From Sedimentisphaerales bacterium (GTDB taxonomy: Bacteria > Planctomycetota > Phycisphaerae > Sedimentisphaerales > Anaerobacaceae): 64,000 bases of DNA. This document shows positions 8,357 to 16,358 of this stretch, piece by piece. The notes under the pieces were generated by a model, which worked only from the letters and a program-made list of their open reading frames with translations, had not been told where the DNA came from and did not search any database. Position 1 is the first letter of the stretch; the number at the start of each line of letters is the position of its first letter. The DNA is taken from NCBI GenBank assembly GCA_029907605.1, contig JARYLO010000001.1, positions 1 to 64,000 on the forward strand, read 5' to 3'. Position numbers and translations under genes: made by a program.

Positions 8357-9265
8357 ATGGTTCAGGCGACAGAGATACTGGATCAGTTTGTCGAGCTCGA
8401 CGGTGGTCTTCTGGTCAGGGCACCTGCCAAGCTCAACCTATCCCTGCTAGTAGCAGGCCGCAGGCCAGATGGATACCACCAGATCAAGACGGTCATGGCC
8501 AAGGTCAGCCTGTATGATGAGCTGACCATAAGGCCTATGCGATCAGGTAGGATAGAGCTTGTTTGTGAAGGCCCATATTGGGCGCCGCAAGGCCCACAGA
8601 ACCTCGTTTACAGGGCCGCCAATGCCTTTCTAAAGGCTGCGGATATAGGGGTTGGGCTGCACATCAGACTGAGAAAGTACGTAGCTGCAGGTTCGGGCCT
8701 TGGCTCGGCCAGCAGCGATGCTGCCGCTGTGCTATTGGGCCTGGCAAGGATCTTTAGATCTAGCAGACCCTGCGACCTGGCCGTCTTGGCCGCGGAGGTG
8801 GGCAGCGACGTTGCTTTCTTCTTGGGAGGGCCACTATCGCTTTGCACAGGCAGGGGAGAACTGGTCCAGCCAATACCGGTTAGATATCAATTCTTGGCCT
8901 TGTTGATCATGCCTGATGTGCATGTCTCAACAGTGGATGTGTATGCCAGTTATGTGCACCAGGAGGATCTCTATCAGGGGCTGGATAGGCGTCTATCCGA
9001 GTTGCTTGCAACAGGCAGGGTAGATCAGGTAAGCGGGCCTGATATGAACATGCTTGCGCCTATCTGTCTTAGGCTCCATCCGGATCTGGCTGCACTGAAA
9101 GGCAGGATCGAGGGACTTATTGGTCCTGTGGGCATTACCGGAAGTGGATCTGGCATGTTCAGGCTTTACGATAGGCAGGCGATCTGCCAGGCCATTGCGG
9201 ACCATGATCTTGTGATCAAGAATCTGGGCTGTACCAGCATGGTGGTCTCTAGCAATCCTTGGTAG
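8357..9265 (+). CDS. ispE: 4-diphosphocytidyl-2-C-methyl-D-erythritol kinase
   Basis: The GHMP kinase of the MEP isoprenoid pathway, phosphorylating CDP-ME. 302 residues. The N-terminal APAKLNLSLLVAGRRPDGYH carries the catalytic Lys and substrate-binding His/Tyr, motif 2 is AAGSGLGSASSDAAAVL (ATP loop), DVAFFLGG follows with the catalytic Asp, and motif 3 is GPVGITGSGSGMFRLY. No clear ribosome site precedes the ATG, which may mean the N-terminal 15 residues are not all translated. It faces the FlgM-like gene with a 4 bp gap between stops. Confidence 0.95.
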   Translation: MVQATEILDQFVELDGGLLVRAPAKLNLSLLVAGRRPDGYHQIKTVMAKVSLYDELTIRPMRSGRIELVCEGPYWAPQGPQNLVYRAANAFLKAADIGVGLHIRLRKYVAAGSGLGSASSDAAAVLLGLARIFRSSRPCDLAVLAAEVGSDVAFFLGGPLSLCTGRGELVQPIPVRYQFLALLIMPDVHVSTVDVYASYVHQEDLYQGLDRRLSELLATGRVDQVSGPDMNMLAPICLRLHPDLAALKGRIEGLIGPVGITGSGSGMFRLYDRQAICQAIADHDLVIKNLGCTSMVVSSNPW

Positions 9266-9269
9266 GGGA

Positions 9270-9602
9270 TTAGTCGGTCAGATCTTCTAGCACCCGATCT
9301 ATGGCCGCATCAAGACGTTCATCTAGGTCGTACGTACCTTCCAGCAGTTTCTTTCTGATGTTGAAGACCTTGCCCTTTCTTATGCAGTCGTGAAGCGCTA
9401 TCCGCTTGAGGACCTGGCCCAATGGTGTTGTGTGCAGATTCTCCAGGATGACCTCCATCAGTTCGTCATCCATGATATCAGGCTGGGCAACGTCCTGGTG
9501 CCTTGTAAGTTCTTCCCCTTGTGATGGTGATGCCTTGGTCGATTCTTGCATTTTGACCTCTTCGATGGGACCGTGAATGCTTTTGTCTTCACGGTACCCC
9601 AC
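9270..9602 (-). CDS. Small protein resembling anti-sigma-28 factor FlgM
   Basis: At most 110 residues; an internal ATG at 9551 (MQESTKASPSQG) gives a 93-residue protein and may be the true start. The N-terminal half is low complexity and likely disordered. The C-terminal half is helical, and its end (KVFNIRKKLLEGTYDLDERL) resembles the FlgM signature in which KV..I+..+..G.Y is followed by a short helix. No flagellar genes or fliA lie nearby, and planctomycetes often carry annotated FlgM-like orphans, so the call is tentative and a role in another sigma or stress circuit is possible. Confidence 0.5.
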   Translation of the reverse strand: MGYREDKSIHGPIEEVKMQESTKASPSQGEELTRHQDVAQPDIMDDELMEVILENLHTTPLGQVLKRIALHDCIRKGKVFNIRKKLLEGTYDLDERLDAAIDRVLEDLTD

Positions 9603-9903
9603 AATATCTTGTAGGTCCGCTTGTTTAAGCGGGCCCCAAGAACAACATTGATATCGACATGGCCAACACTATTTCTTTAGAAATCCGACACGTTTGGCTA
9701 TGCTGCTAGTGGGCCCTGTTCTAGAACGGATCTGTCCGACCCCGCTTATCAATACTGAAAAATGGGTCGACCGCCCTGGAAGTCTATAAACAGGCCATAT
9801 CTGCGCACGATATACAATATGTTGTTGCCCACTGATTTGTTCAGTCTTCGAAGATGGCTGTCCTAGGCCTATAAGAGGGTAGGTGGCAGGGTCATGAAAA
9901 GGT
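9603..9903. other. Intergenic stretch with no recognised gene
   Basis: About 300 bp between the FlgM-like gene and the tRNA promoter. I see no open frame with coding character, no tRNA-like fold and no strong hairpin followed by a T-run. An AT-rich patch around 9820-9835 (gatatacaatatg) could hold a minus- or plus-strand promoter for a neighbour, but no matching -35 box is convincing. Confidence 0.4.
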
Positions 9904-9932
9904 TTGACACCTCAGACCATCTTGGGTACAAG
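9904..9932 (+). promoter_or_regulatory. Sigma-70 promoter of tRNA-Arg
   Basis: A perfect -35 box TTGACA (9904-9909), a 17 bp spacer and the -10 box TACAAG (9927-9932, 4 of 6 matches). Transcription would begin near 9939, about ten bases before the mature tRNA 5' end. Confidence 0.65.
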
Positions 9933-9949
9933 AGGACTAGATTACGCGG

Positions 9950-10023
9950 GCGCCCGTAGCTCAGCAGGATAGAGCATCGGTTTCCTAAACCGGAGGTCAG
10001 AGGTTCGAATCCTCTCGGGCGTA
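9950..10023 (+). tRNA. tRNA-Arg, anticodon CCT
   Basis: A complete cloverleaf in 74 bases: acceptor GCGCCCG/CGGGCGT (one G-T pair), T8-A9, D stem GCTC/GAGC, anticodon stem TCGGT/ACCGG with loop TTCCTAA (anticodon CCT at 9984-9986), five-base variable region, T stem AGAGG/CCTCT with loop TTCGAAT, discriminator A. No CCA is encoded. It reads AGG, a codon used very often for arginine in the surrounding genes. The stop codon of the convergent MCE gene begins 2 bases after it. Confidence 0.95.
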
Positions 10024-10024
10024 A

Positions 10025-11032
10025 TCACTTGGCTTTCGAGCCTCGCCATATGCCGCTGAGGCCCTTTTGTTCTAGCCTCTGCAGGATCTTTGTCAGTTCC
10101 TCGGTCATGGCCTGGAACTGTGTGGCTGTCTCGAGCAATTCCTCATAAAGCGTGGCATCGTTGATCAACCTGCCTACTGTGCCCTGTTCATGGTTTACCT
10201 TGGCGAGGATCTGCCTGACCTGTGCTGCGGCCCTGCCGAGTTCTTCTGTGGTCTGGATCAGGGTGGCCGCCAACCTCTCTGTCCGCTGATCCAGGTTGGT
10301 CAGGCCCTCCCTGCCTGCGGAGGCCAAGGCCTTGTATTGGTCTACGGCCTCCTGTACCTGGGCCAGTGTATTGTTGATGGTATCGACGGTGGATATCAGT
10401 CTGCCAGAGGCAATAGACATATTGGCAATGGTGTTCCTTAGCTCCCTTTGGGTGTTGGGATCCCCCACAACTGCATTGAGGTTACCAACCAGTGTTGAGA
10501 TATCCTGTGCAAGGGAGTCTAGCCTTTGTTGAAGTGACTCAGGCAGGAGGTCTCCACCAGATACCACGGTTCCCTGCACGCGCACACCCTGGCTGAGGAA
10601 TGGTCCTGGCCCGACTATAGCAGGCGGCTGGATCTCTATGTAGCTGCTGCCCAGCCCCCTGGTTACCAGCCTGATCTGGCTGTTAATGGGGATATTGGCG
10701 TACCGATTCTCTATGCTCAAGACCACCAGTACCTGGTGGGTTGGCGGACCTGCAGGCCCTTCAGGTGTGATCTGCTGCATAGGTTCGGGCGGAAAGACCC
10801 GCGTGACGCGGCCGATCTGGTAACCGCAGAATCGGACCGGTGTATCCTCTTGTACCCCTGGGGCAGAAGGGAATTGGCAGTAGACCTCAAAGGATCGCAA
10901 CTGGGTCACTACCGTAGGTAGGTCTCCAAACTTGAAGACCATCCATGCGAAGGCCACAAGGCCTACCAAGACGAATGCCCCGACTATCAGGTTCCGCCGC
11001 CTCTGCCATACCTCGTAATCACTCACGGACAT
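10025..11032 (-). CDS. MlaD/MCE-domain protein
   Basis: 335 residues: a short cytoplasmic N-terminus, one membrane anchor (LIVGAFVLVGLVAFAWMVFKF, about 14-34), an MCE domain (about 42-150, with GVQEDTPVRFCGYQIGRV and RGLGSSYIEIQPP), and a long coiled-coil-like tail from about 180 onward. This is the architecture of the periplasmic substrate-binding ring of Mla-type phospholipid transporters. The usual partners, an ATPase (MlaF) and a permease (MlaE), are not adjacent. It follows a MerR-like gene with a 14 bp overlap in the rnpA-merR-mce run. Confidence 0.87.
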   Translation of the reverse strand: MSVSDYEVWQRRRNLIVGAFVLVGLVAFAWMVFKFGDLPTVVTQLRSFEVYCQFPSAPGVQEDTPVRFCGYQIGRVTRVFPPEPMQQITPEGPAGPPTHQVLVVLSIENRYANIPINSQIRLVTRGLGSSYIEIQPPAIVGPGPFLSQGVRVQGTVVSGGDLLPESLQQRLDSLAQDISTLVGNLNAVVGDPNTQRELRNTIANMSIASGRLISTVDTINNTLAQVQEAVDQYKALASAGREGLTNLDQRTERLAATLIQTTEELGRAAAQVRQILAKVNHEQGTVGRLINDATLYEELLETATQFQAMTEELTKILQRLEQKGLSGIWRGSKAK

Positions 11033-11279
11033 TCCCTTCCTTATCTATCCTTCCTTCAATGAATAGCTCCCTTATCGCCCTCAACGGGTATCCTGATGTG
11101 TTAAGACCCTTGATCAATCTTATGCGTTCTATGGCAGCCTTGTCAAATAGCCTCCTGCCGGATGGATCTACCTTTGTTGGGCTGACCAACCCAATCATGA
11201 TGTAGTACTGTAGGGTCTGTCTGGACACCCCAGCCTTACTCGCTGCCTGGCCGATGGGTAGCAGGTCCGCATCTACCAT
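11019..11279 (-). CDS. Minimal MerR-family DNA-binding protein
   Basis: 86 residues that cover only the winged-helix part of MerR regulators: LPIGQAASKAGVSRQTLQYY (helix-turn-helix), then GLVSPTKVDPSGRRLFDKAAIERIRLI (wing and second helix) and a short GYPLRAIREL segment. The long dimerisation helix and any effector domain are missing, so it may act as a small constitutive regulator or have another dimerisation partner. It starts 3 bp after rnpA ends and overlaps the MCE gene, which is a candidate target. Confidence 0.8.
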   Translation of the reverse strand: MVDADLLPIGQAASKAGVSRQTLQYYIMIGLVSPTKVDPSGRRLFDKAAIERIRLIKGLNTSGYPLRAIRELFIEGRIDKEGNVRE

Positions 11280-11282
11280 TGC

Positions 11283-11720
11283 CTAACCCCCTGATCCCCC
11301 TTGGTTGGCATTGGGTAAGGCCTGACAGACCAGTCCTATCAGGGACGCACGGACCTGGGCCAAGGTAGGCATCTGTGCCTGTGGCGACCTTAGGATCACC
11401 ATATAGTCATAGCCAGATGGTATCCTTGCCCGTTCCAATCTGAATGCCTCCCGCACCAGCCGTTTGAGCCTGTTGCGGACCACCGCCTTGCCACAGCTCT
11501 TGCTGACTGAGACACCTAGCCTTGCGAAAGGAAGCTGGTTCGGTGCCACATAGATGGTCATCAGCCTGTTGGCATACCTGTTCCTGAGGCTTATGATACT
11601 ACGGATCAGCTTCTGGCCAGATATCCTGGCCCGCCTGGGAAGTTGGTGACCTTGGATGGGTACATCCAAGCCACGGCCAGTAGTCTTTGCCTGGGTCCTT
11701 GATTGGCCTTTACAGTTCAT
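11283..11720 (-). CDS. rnpA: Ribonuclease P protein component
   Basis: Protein subunit that helps RNase P RNA cut the 5' leader of tRNA precursors. The conserved RNR motif region (GKAVVRNRLKRLVREAFR) and the earlier LGVSVSKSCG strand are present, with GYDYMVILR near the end. I start at the ATG at 11720 (MNCKGQSR), giving 145 residues; a longer frame to 11828 would run across the divergent thioredoxin gene. Unlike in most bacteria, rpmH (bL34), dnaA and yidC are not neighbours; rnpA heads an rnpA-merR-mce operon. Confidence 0.9.
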   Translation of the reverse strand: MNCKGQSRTQAKTTGRGLDVPIQGHQLPRRARISGQKLIRSIISLRNRYANRLMTIYVAPNQLPFARLGVSVSKSCGKAVVRNRLKRLVREAFRLERARIPSGYDYMVILRSPQAQMPTLAQVRASLIGLVCQALPNANQGGSGG

Positions 11721-11736
11721 AAGGGAACCGTATACT
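11709..11736 (+). promoter_or_regulatory. Sigma-70 promoter of the TlpA-like gene
   Basis: TTTACA (11709-11714) and TATACT (11731-11736), each 5 of 6 matches, with a 16 bp spacer. It lies between the divergent rnpA and thioredoxin genes and overlaps the first codons of rnpA. Transcription would start near 11743, followed by the AAGGAGG site. Confidence 0.6.
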
Positions 11737-11779
11737 AGCACGCAAGCCCTAGCTATTCTAGCACAAGGAGGTCCAACAC

Positions 11780-12442
11780 ATGAAGGATAACAAGCCGGTA
11801 CCCATTCAGGTGGCAGTGGTCCTGTCACTGGTTGTGATCCTAGCAGGTCAATGGGGGTGCAGGAGGAGGTCAGAGGAGCCTGCTGGCCCTAACAATGTCA
11901 GTGCTGAGTCTGTGCCGCAGCCCACCATAAGGCCAGCGGGCCAGGGCCCTGGTCTGGATGAGGTGATAGCCGCCAGGAAGACCTGGGACGTGGCCTTTAG
12001 GGCCCATGTTGGCAAGCAGGCCCCTGACTTTACGGTCACAGACCTGGCAGGCAGGACCCATATCCTCAGCAGCCTAAAGGGAAGGGACGTGATAGTCACC
12101 ATCTGGGCTACCTGGTGTGGGCCGTGCAGGATGGAGGTCCCGGATCTGATTGAGCTGCGAAAGGCCGTCCCTGAGGGTGAGCTGACGATATTGGCGTTGT
12201 CATTTGTGGATCCTGACAATACCGAGCAGATGATCAGGGCCTTTGCCGAGCAGAACAAGATCAATTACGTGGTTGCAGCAGTAGATAAGAAGGCACTGCC
12301 AGAGCCATACAGTGCGGTCAGTGCGATACCTTCTGCATTCTTTATCGGCAAGGATGGTACGTTGAAGCTGGCCACTATAGGTGTGGTTCCCTTGGCAGAC
12401 ATGATGGCCATATTGAAGGCCAGGCCTGCAAACAGGTTGTAG
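11780..12442 (+). CDS. Exported TlpA/ResA-like thioredoxin
   Basis: 220 residues with an N-terminal export signal or membrane anchor (VAVVLSLVVILAGQWGC; the cysteine could be lipid-modified but the lipobox is poor). The domain from about 75 has PDFTVTDLAGRTHILSSLKG, then WATWCGPCRMEVPDL with the redox pair C113/C116, and the cis-Pro region AVSAIPSAFFIG. Such proteins reduce disulfides outside the cytoplasm. A strong ribosome site (AAGGAGG) sits 8 bases before the ATG. Confidence 0.88.
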   Translation: MKDNKPVPIQVAVVLSLVVILAGQWGCRRRSEEPAGPNNVSAESVPQPTIRPAGQGPGLDEVIAARKTWDVAFRAHVGKQAPDFTVTDLAGRTHILSSLKGRDVIVTIWATWCGPCRMEVPDLIELRKAVPEGELTILALSFVDPDNTEQMIRAFAEQNKINYVVAAVDKKALPEPYSAVSAIPSAFFIGKDGTLKLATIGVVPLADMMAILKARPANRL

Positions 12443-12507
12443 GGCTAGACAAGCTGCCTAGATAAGGTTATCATGTTAAGACCCTAATAGTTAAGTGAGG
12501 ATAAGTT

Positions 12508-12741
12508 ATGGCACATAAGAAAGGACAAGGCTCTACAAGGAACGGCAGGGACAGCAACCCCCAGTACAGGGGCGTGAAGGTATTTGGAGGTCAGCAGGCC
12601 AAGGCTGGTTCGATCATCGTAAGGCAGTGTGGAACGGTATTCCATCCTGGGGCCAATGTTGGGATGGGTAGGGATTATACGCTATATGCCTTGCGAGATG
12701 GGGTGGTCTGTTTCAAGGGCCGGACCATCCATGTGGTATAG
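12508..12741 (+). CDS. rpmA: 50S ribosomal protein bL27
   Basis: 77 residues. The N-terminal tail [16 protein letters not shown] reaches the peptidyl transferase centre and has no Firmicutes-type cleavable extension; [29 protein letters not shown] completes the signature. It is slightly shorter at the C-terminus than the enterobacterial protein. rplU (bL21), its usual upstream partner, is absent. Preceded by a GAGG ribosome site and followed by a terminator-like hairpin just before obg. Confidence 0.96.
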   Translation: MAHKKGQGSTRNGRDSNPQYRGVKVFGGQQAKAGSIIVRQCGTVFHPGANVGMGRDYTLYALRDGVVCFKGRTIHVV

Positions 12742-12771
12742 ATGGCCCTGGTGGCACGGGTGTATTGATTA

Positions 12772-13822
<1,051 letters not shown>

Positions 13823-13825
13823 GTC

Positions 13826-14392
13826 ATGGGTCTTAAGCCCGACACATGGATCAAGCACATGGCCGAGCAATATGGGATGATCAGGCCTTTTGAACCAAGG
13901 CTTGTGTCCAGGACCCCGGGTGGTCCTGTGATCTCATATGGGCTATCGTCCTATGGCTATGACATCCGGGTCTCCAGGCATTTCAGGATCTTTACCAATC
14001 TCTATGGTAGCGTGGTAGACCCGAAGGCCTTTGATCAGAGGGGGCTTGTGGAGATAGAGTCTGACGTATGCCTTATACCGCCAAACAGCTTTGCACTAGG
14101 CCTGAGCGTGGAGACCTTCAAGATACCTGACCATGTCCTAGCCATCTGCGTGGGCAAGTCTACCTACGCCCGGTGTGGTATCATAGTCAACGTCACCCCG
14201 TTTGAGCCAGGTTGGGAGGGCAAGGCCGTACTGGAGATATCTAACACCTCGCCGCTGCCGGCAAAGGTGTATGCAAACGAAGGGATTGCGCAGGTATTGT
14301 TCTTTGAGGCCGATGGGCCCTGCGAGGTCACCTATGCCCGCCGCAAGGGTAAGTACCAGGGCCAGCAGGATATCACGCTTCCTCTAGTCTGA
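13826..14392 (+). CDS. dcd: dCTP deaminase
   Basis: 188 residues of the trimeric dUTPase-like fold that turns dCTP into dUTP for thymidylate synthesis. Matching stretches are [64 protein letters not shown] and [13 protein letters not shown] with the catalytic Glu region. Follows obg after 3 bp, so probably co-translated. The 3' end faces the pseudopilin gene with 10 bp between stops. Confidence 0.95.
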   Translation: MGLKPDTWIKHMAEQYGMIRPFEPRLVSRTPGGPVISYGLSSYGYDIRVSRHFRIFTNLYGSVVDPKAFDQRGLVEIESDVCLIPPNSFALGLSVETFKIPDHVLAICVGKSTYARCGIIVNVTPFEPGWEGKAVLEISNTSPLPAKVYANEGIAQVLFFEADGPCEVTYARRKGKYQGQQDITLPLV

Positions 14393-14402
14393 TGCCCTAG
14401 AA

Positions 14403-15155
14403 TCAGTACCTGACCGTGCCAGGGCCCCTGGTATCACCTGTATCGTGTCTGATGTGCATGTCCGGGAAGCCACGCCAATCCGCGTGGCCATCGAGGAATA
14501 CGATATTGCCTCCTTGCGGCAACCTTCCCCGCATATGCCCTGCACGGTGGCCTTCGCCGGAGCCAGTGAGGATCGTGCTCTGGATCATCACAAACTCATC
14601 GTTCTTGCCGTCCACGCTGGTACCAACCGAGGGGATGGCATCCGTGCACAACTCGGTCTCTGCTGCGTTCTTCATGGTCACCTTAGTGCAATAGGGCTTG
14701 CGGTAGATGGCCTGCCTGGCATTGAGCCAATCAGGCCTATTTGGCCCACGCTTGCCCAGCCATGCATATGCGATGATCCTTCGGTCACCCCTTGGCTGCC
14801 AGAAGGCGGCCACAGGGTCGGTGTTCTTAACAGAGATGGTGCCGCCAGGGCAATAAAGGATCTCCCTCTTGGCCCCATTCTCTGTCAATGCATCGCAGGT
14901 CCTGACCGCCACGTCCCAAAGCCAGTTCCCGTCATTCTGTTGGAATTGTGGGATGAGGCCCCTATTGTCGTTGGCGTAGATATGGGTGGCCATCCCGACC
15001 TGCCTGAGGTTGTTCATGCACTTTGTCTTTCTTGCGCCCTCCTTTGCGGCCCGAAGTGCAGGCATCAATACGCCCATCAAGATCGCGATGATCGCGATCA
15101 CTACCAGCAGCTCTATCAATGTAAAGGCCTTAGAGATGCGTGTTGAATACCGCAT
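14403..15155 (-). CDS. Pseudopilin-like protein with prepilin N-methylation start
   Basis: 250 residues. The class III leader ends before F11 ([19 protein letters not shown], Glu at mature position 5), so PilD-type peptidase processing is expected; the hydrophobic helix then anchors or packs into a fibre. Then come [20 protein letters not shown] and a C-terminal beta domain ending with [11 protein letters not shown], a variant of the H-X9-DG signature of planctomycete DUF1559-type pseudopilins (here the His-DG spacing is longer). An AAGGAGG ribosome site and a near-consensus promoter precede it. It lies downstream of the GH43/GH51 pair on the same strand. Confidence 0.85.
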   Translation of the reverse strand: MRYSTRISKAFTLIELLVVIAIIAILMGVLMPALRAAKEGARKTKCMNNLRQVGMATHIYANDNRGLIPQFQQNDGNWLWDVAVRTCDALTENGAKREILYCPGGTISVKNTDPVAAFWQPRGDRRIIAYAWLGKRGPNRPDWLNARQAIYRKPYCTKVTMKNAAETELCTDAIPSVGTSVDGKNDEFVMIQSTILTGSGEGHRAGHMRGRLPQGGNIVFLDGHADWRGFPDMHIRHDTGDTRGPGTVRY

Positions 15156-15232
15156 TATCGATCCTCCTTATGCCGTGTTCGGATCTCCAGCCGGTTCCAG
15201 CCAGCCTAGCCGGCCCCTTGCACACAACCTTT

Positions 15233-15262
15233 ACTATAGCATGCGGCCGTCGCTCATGTCAA
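15233..15262 (-). promoter_or_regulatory. Near-consensus sigma-70 promoter of the 14.4 kb pseudopilin gene
   Basis: On the minus strand: TTGACA (15262-15257), 18 bp spacer, TATAGT (15238-15233). Predicted start near 15226, leaving a leader of about 70 bases with AAGGAGG ahead of the ATG. One of the best promoter matches in the window. Confidence 0.7.
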
Positions 15263-15299
15263 CCATCGTAGTCTGCGCAGGTTACACAGTTGGAGCAGA

Positions 15300-16358
15300 T
15301 TATGGCAGGCTGGCTACCCTTGGCCAGCCCTCTTCATCCCAGACCATGGTAGAGATCTTCAACTCAGGTCTACCGGTCTGGCCCTCATATGCGTGAAACA
15401 CAAGGTAGTCCCTATCTCCTTCCCTGAAGATCGCCTGGTGTCCAGGTCCCCTCCAGTTGGGGGTAGTTGCCTCGATGACGGTAGTGCCGCCCCCCTCCAA
15501 CATAGGCCGCCCATTGCGATCTACATAAGGTCCAGTCACCTGTTTGGACCTACCTACCACTACATAATAAGTACTCCTTGCTCCCCTGCAGCAGAAGTCG
15601 AACGAAGCGAAGAGGTACCACCAGCCGTTCCGTCTTATTATGAATGGTGCCTCTATGGCACCTTGCTGGGGTGGGGTCTGGTCCGGCCCGGACCTGGGGC
15701 GCGCAGCCAGGCTGTATAGTGTTGTATCCTCACTGGGAGGCTTGCCGGTCTTGGGGTCTATCCTACACATCTTGATGCCTCCCCAGAAGCTACCCCAGCA
15801 CAGCCAGATCCTATCGTTGTCTTCAATGACCAATTGTGGGTCTATGGCATTCCAGTCGTCCTTGCCTTCGTGCGACCTTATTACCAATCCTTCGTCGACC
15901 CACTTGTATGCAGGATCGTTGGGGTCTAGGGTCAGGTTTGTGGCTAGGCCTATGGCCGAATCATTCCTGCCAAAGGTGGAGACAGAATAATACAGGTGGT
16001 ACTTGCCACTGAAGAACGATATGTCAGGCGCCCACGCATCACCCCTATTGCCAGGTATCTCCTGTCTGGCCCAATCGGGCAGTTGGTCAAACACATATCC
16101 CAGGGACCGCCAATTGATCATGTCATCAGAGCAGCGAATGGGGATCACACCCAGCCCGCGGCGATTGCGGCCGGTACAGAACAGGTAATACCTTTGACCG
16201 TGCTTGATCATGACCGGATCATGCACAGATAGGTCCCCATGCAATTCTAGCATCTGTGGTGCCTCTTGTTGCCTAGCAGGACCTTGAGCGAGCGCCATGC
16301 CCGCCATCACGGCCACCACAAGGATTTGACAGAGATTGTAGGTGTGCAAATGATTCAT
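15300..16358 (-). CDS. Secreted GH43 endo-arabinanase / arabinofuranosidase
   Basis: 352 residues with a signal peptide ending near ALA-QG. The five-blade propeller shows the GH43 triad: catalytic base D47 in SVHDPVMIK, the pKa-tuning Asp in WNAIDPQL and the acid Glu in GAIEAPFI. The pattern GNRGDAWAPDISFFSGKYHLYYS and FWGGIKM resembles arabinan endo-1,5-alpha-L-arabinanases. It would cut arabinan side chains of pectin. Its ATG overlaps the stop of the GH51 gene by 4 bp (ATGA), so the two enzymes are coupled: GH43 shortens arabinan and GH51 removes arabinofuranose. Confidence 0.9.
   Translation of the reverse strand: MNHLHTYNLCQILVVAVMAGMALAQGPARQQEAPQMLELHGDLSVHDPVMIKHGQRYYLFCTGRNRRGLGVIPIRCSDDMINWRSLGYVFDQLPDWARQEIPGNRGDAWAPDISFFSGKYHLYYSVSTFGRNDSAIGLATNLTLDPNDPAYKWVDEGLVIRSHEGKDDWNAIDPQLVIEDNDRIWLCWGSFWGGIKMCRIDPKTGKPPSEDTTLYSLAARPRSGPDQTPPQQGAIEAPFIIRRNGWWYLFASFDFCCRGARSTYYVVVGRSKQVTGPYVDRNGRPMLEGGGTTVIEATTPNWRGPGHQAIFREGDRDYLVFHAYEGQTGRPELKISTMVWDEEGWPRVASLP

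Noticed and set aside
11721-11828. Longer rnpA start
   Set aside because: It would cross the promoter and first codons of the divergent thioredoxin gene; the ATG at 11720 gives the usual length.
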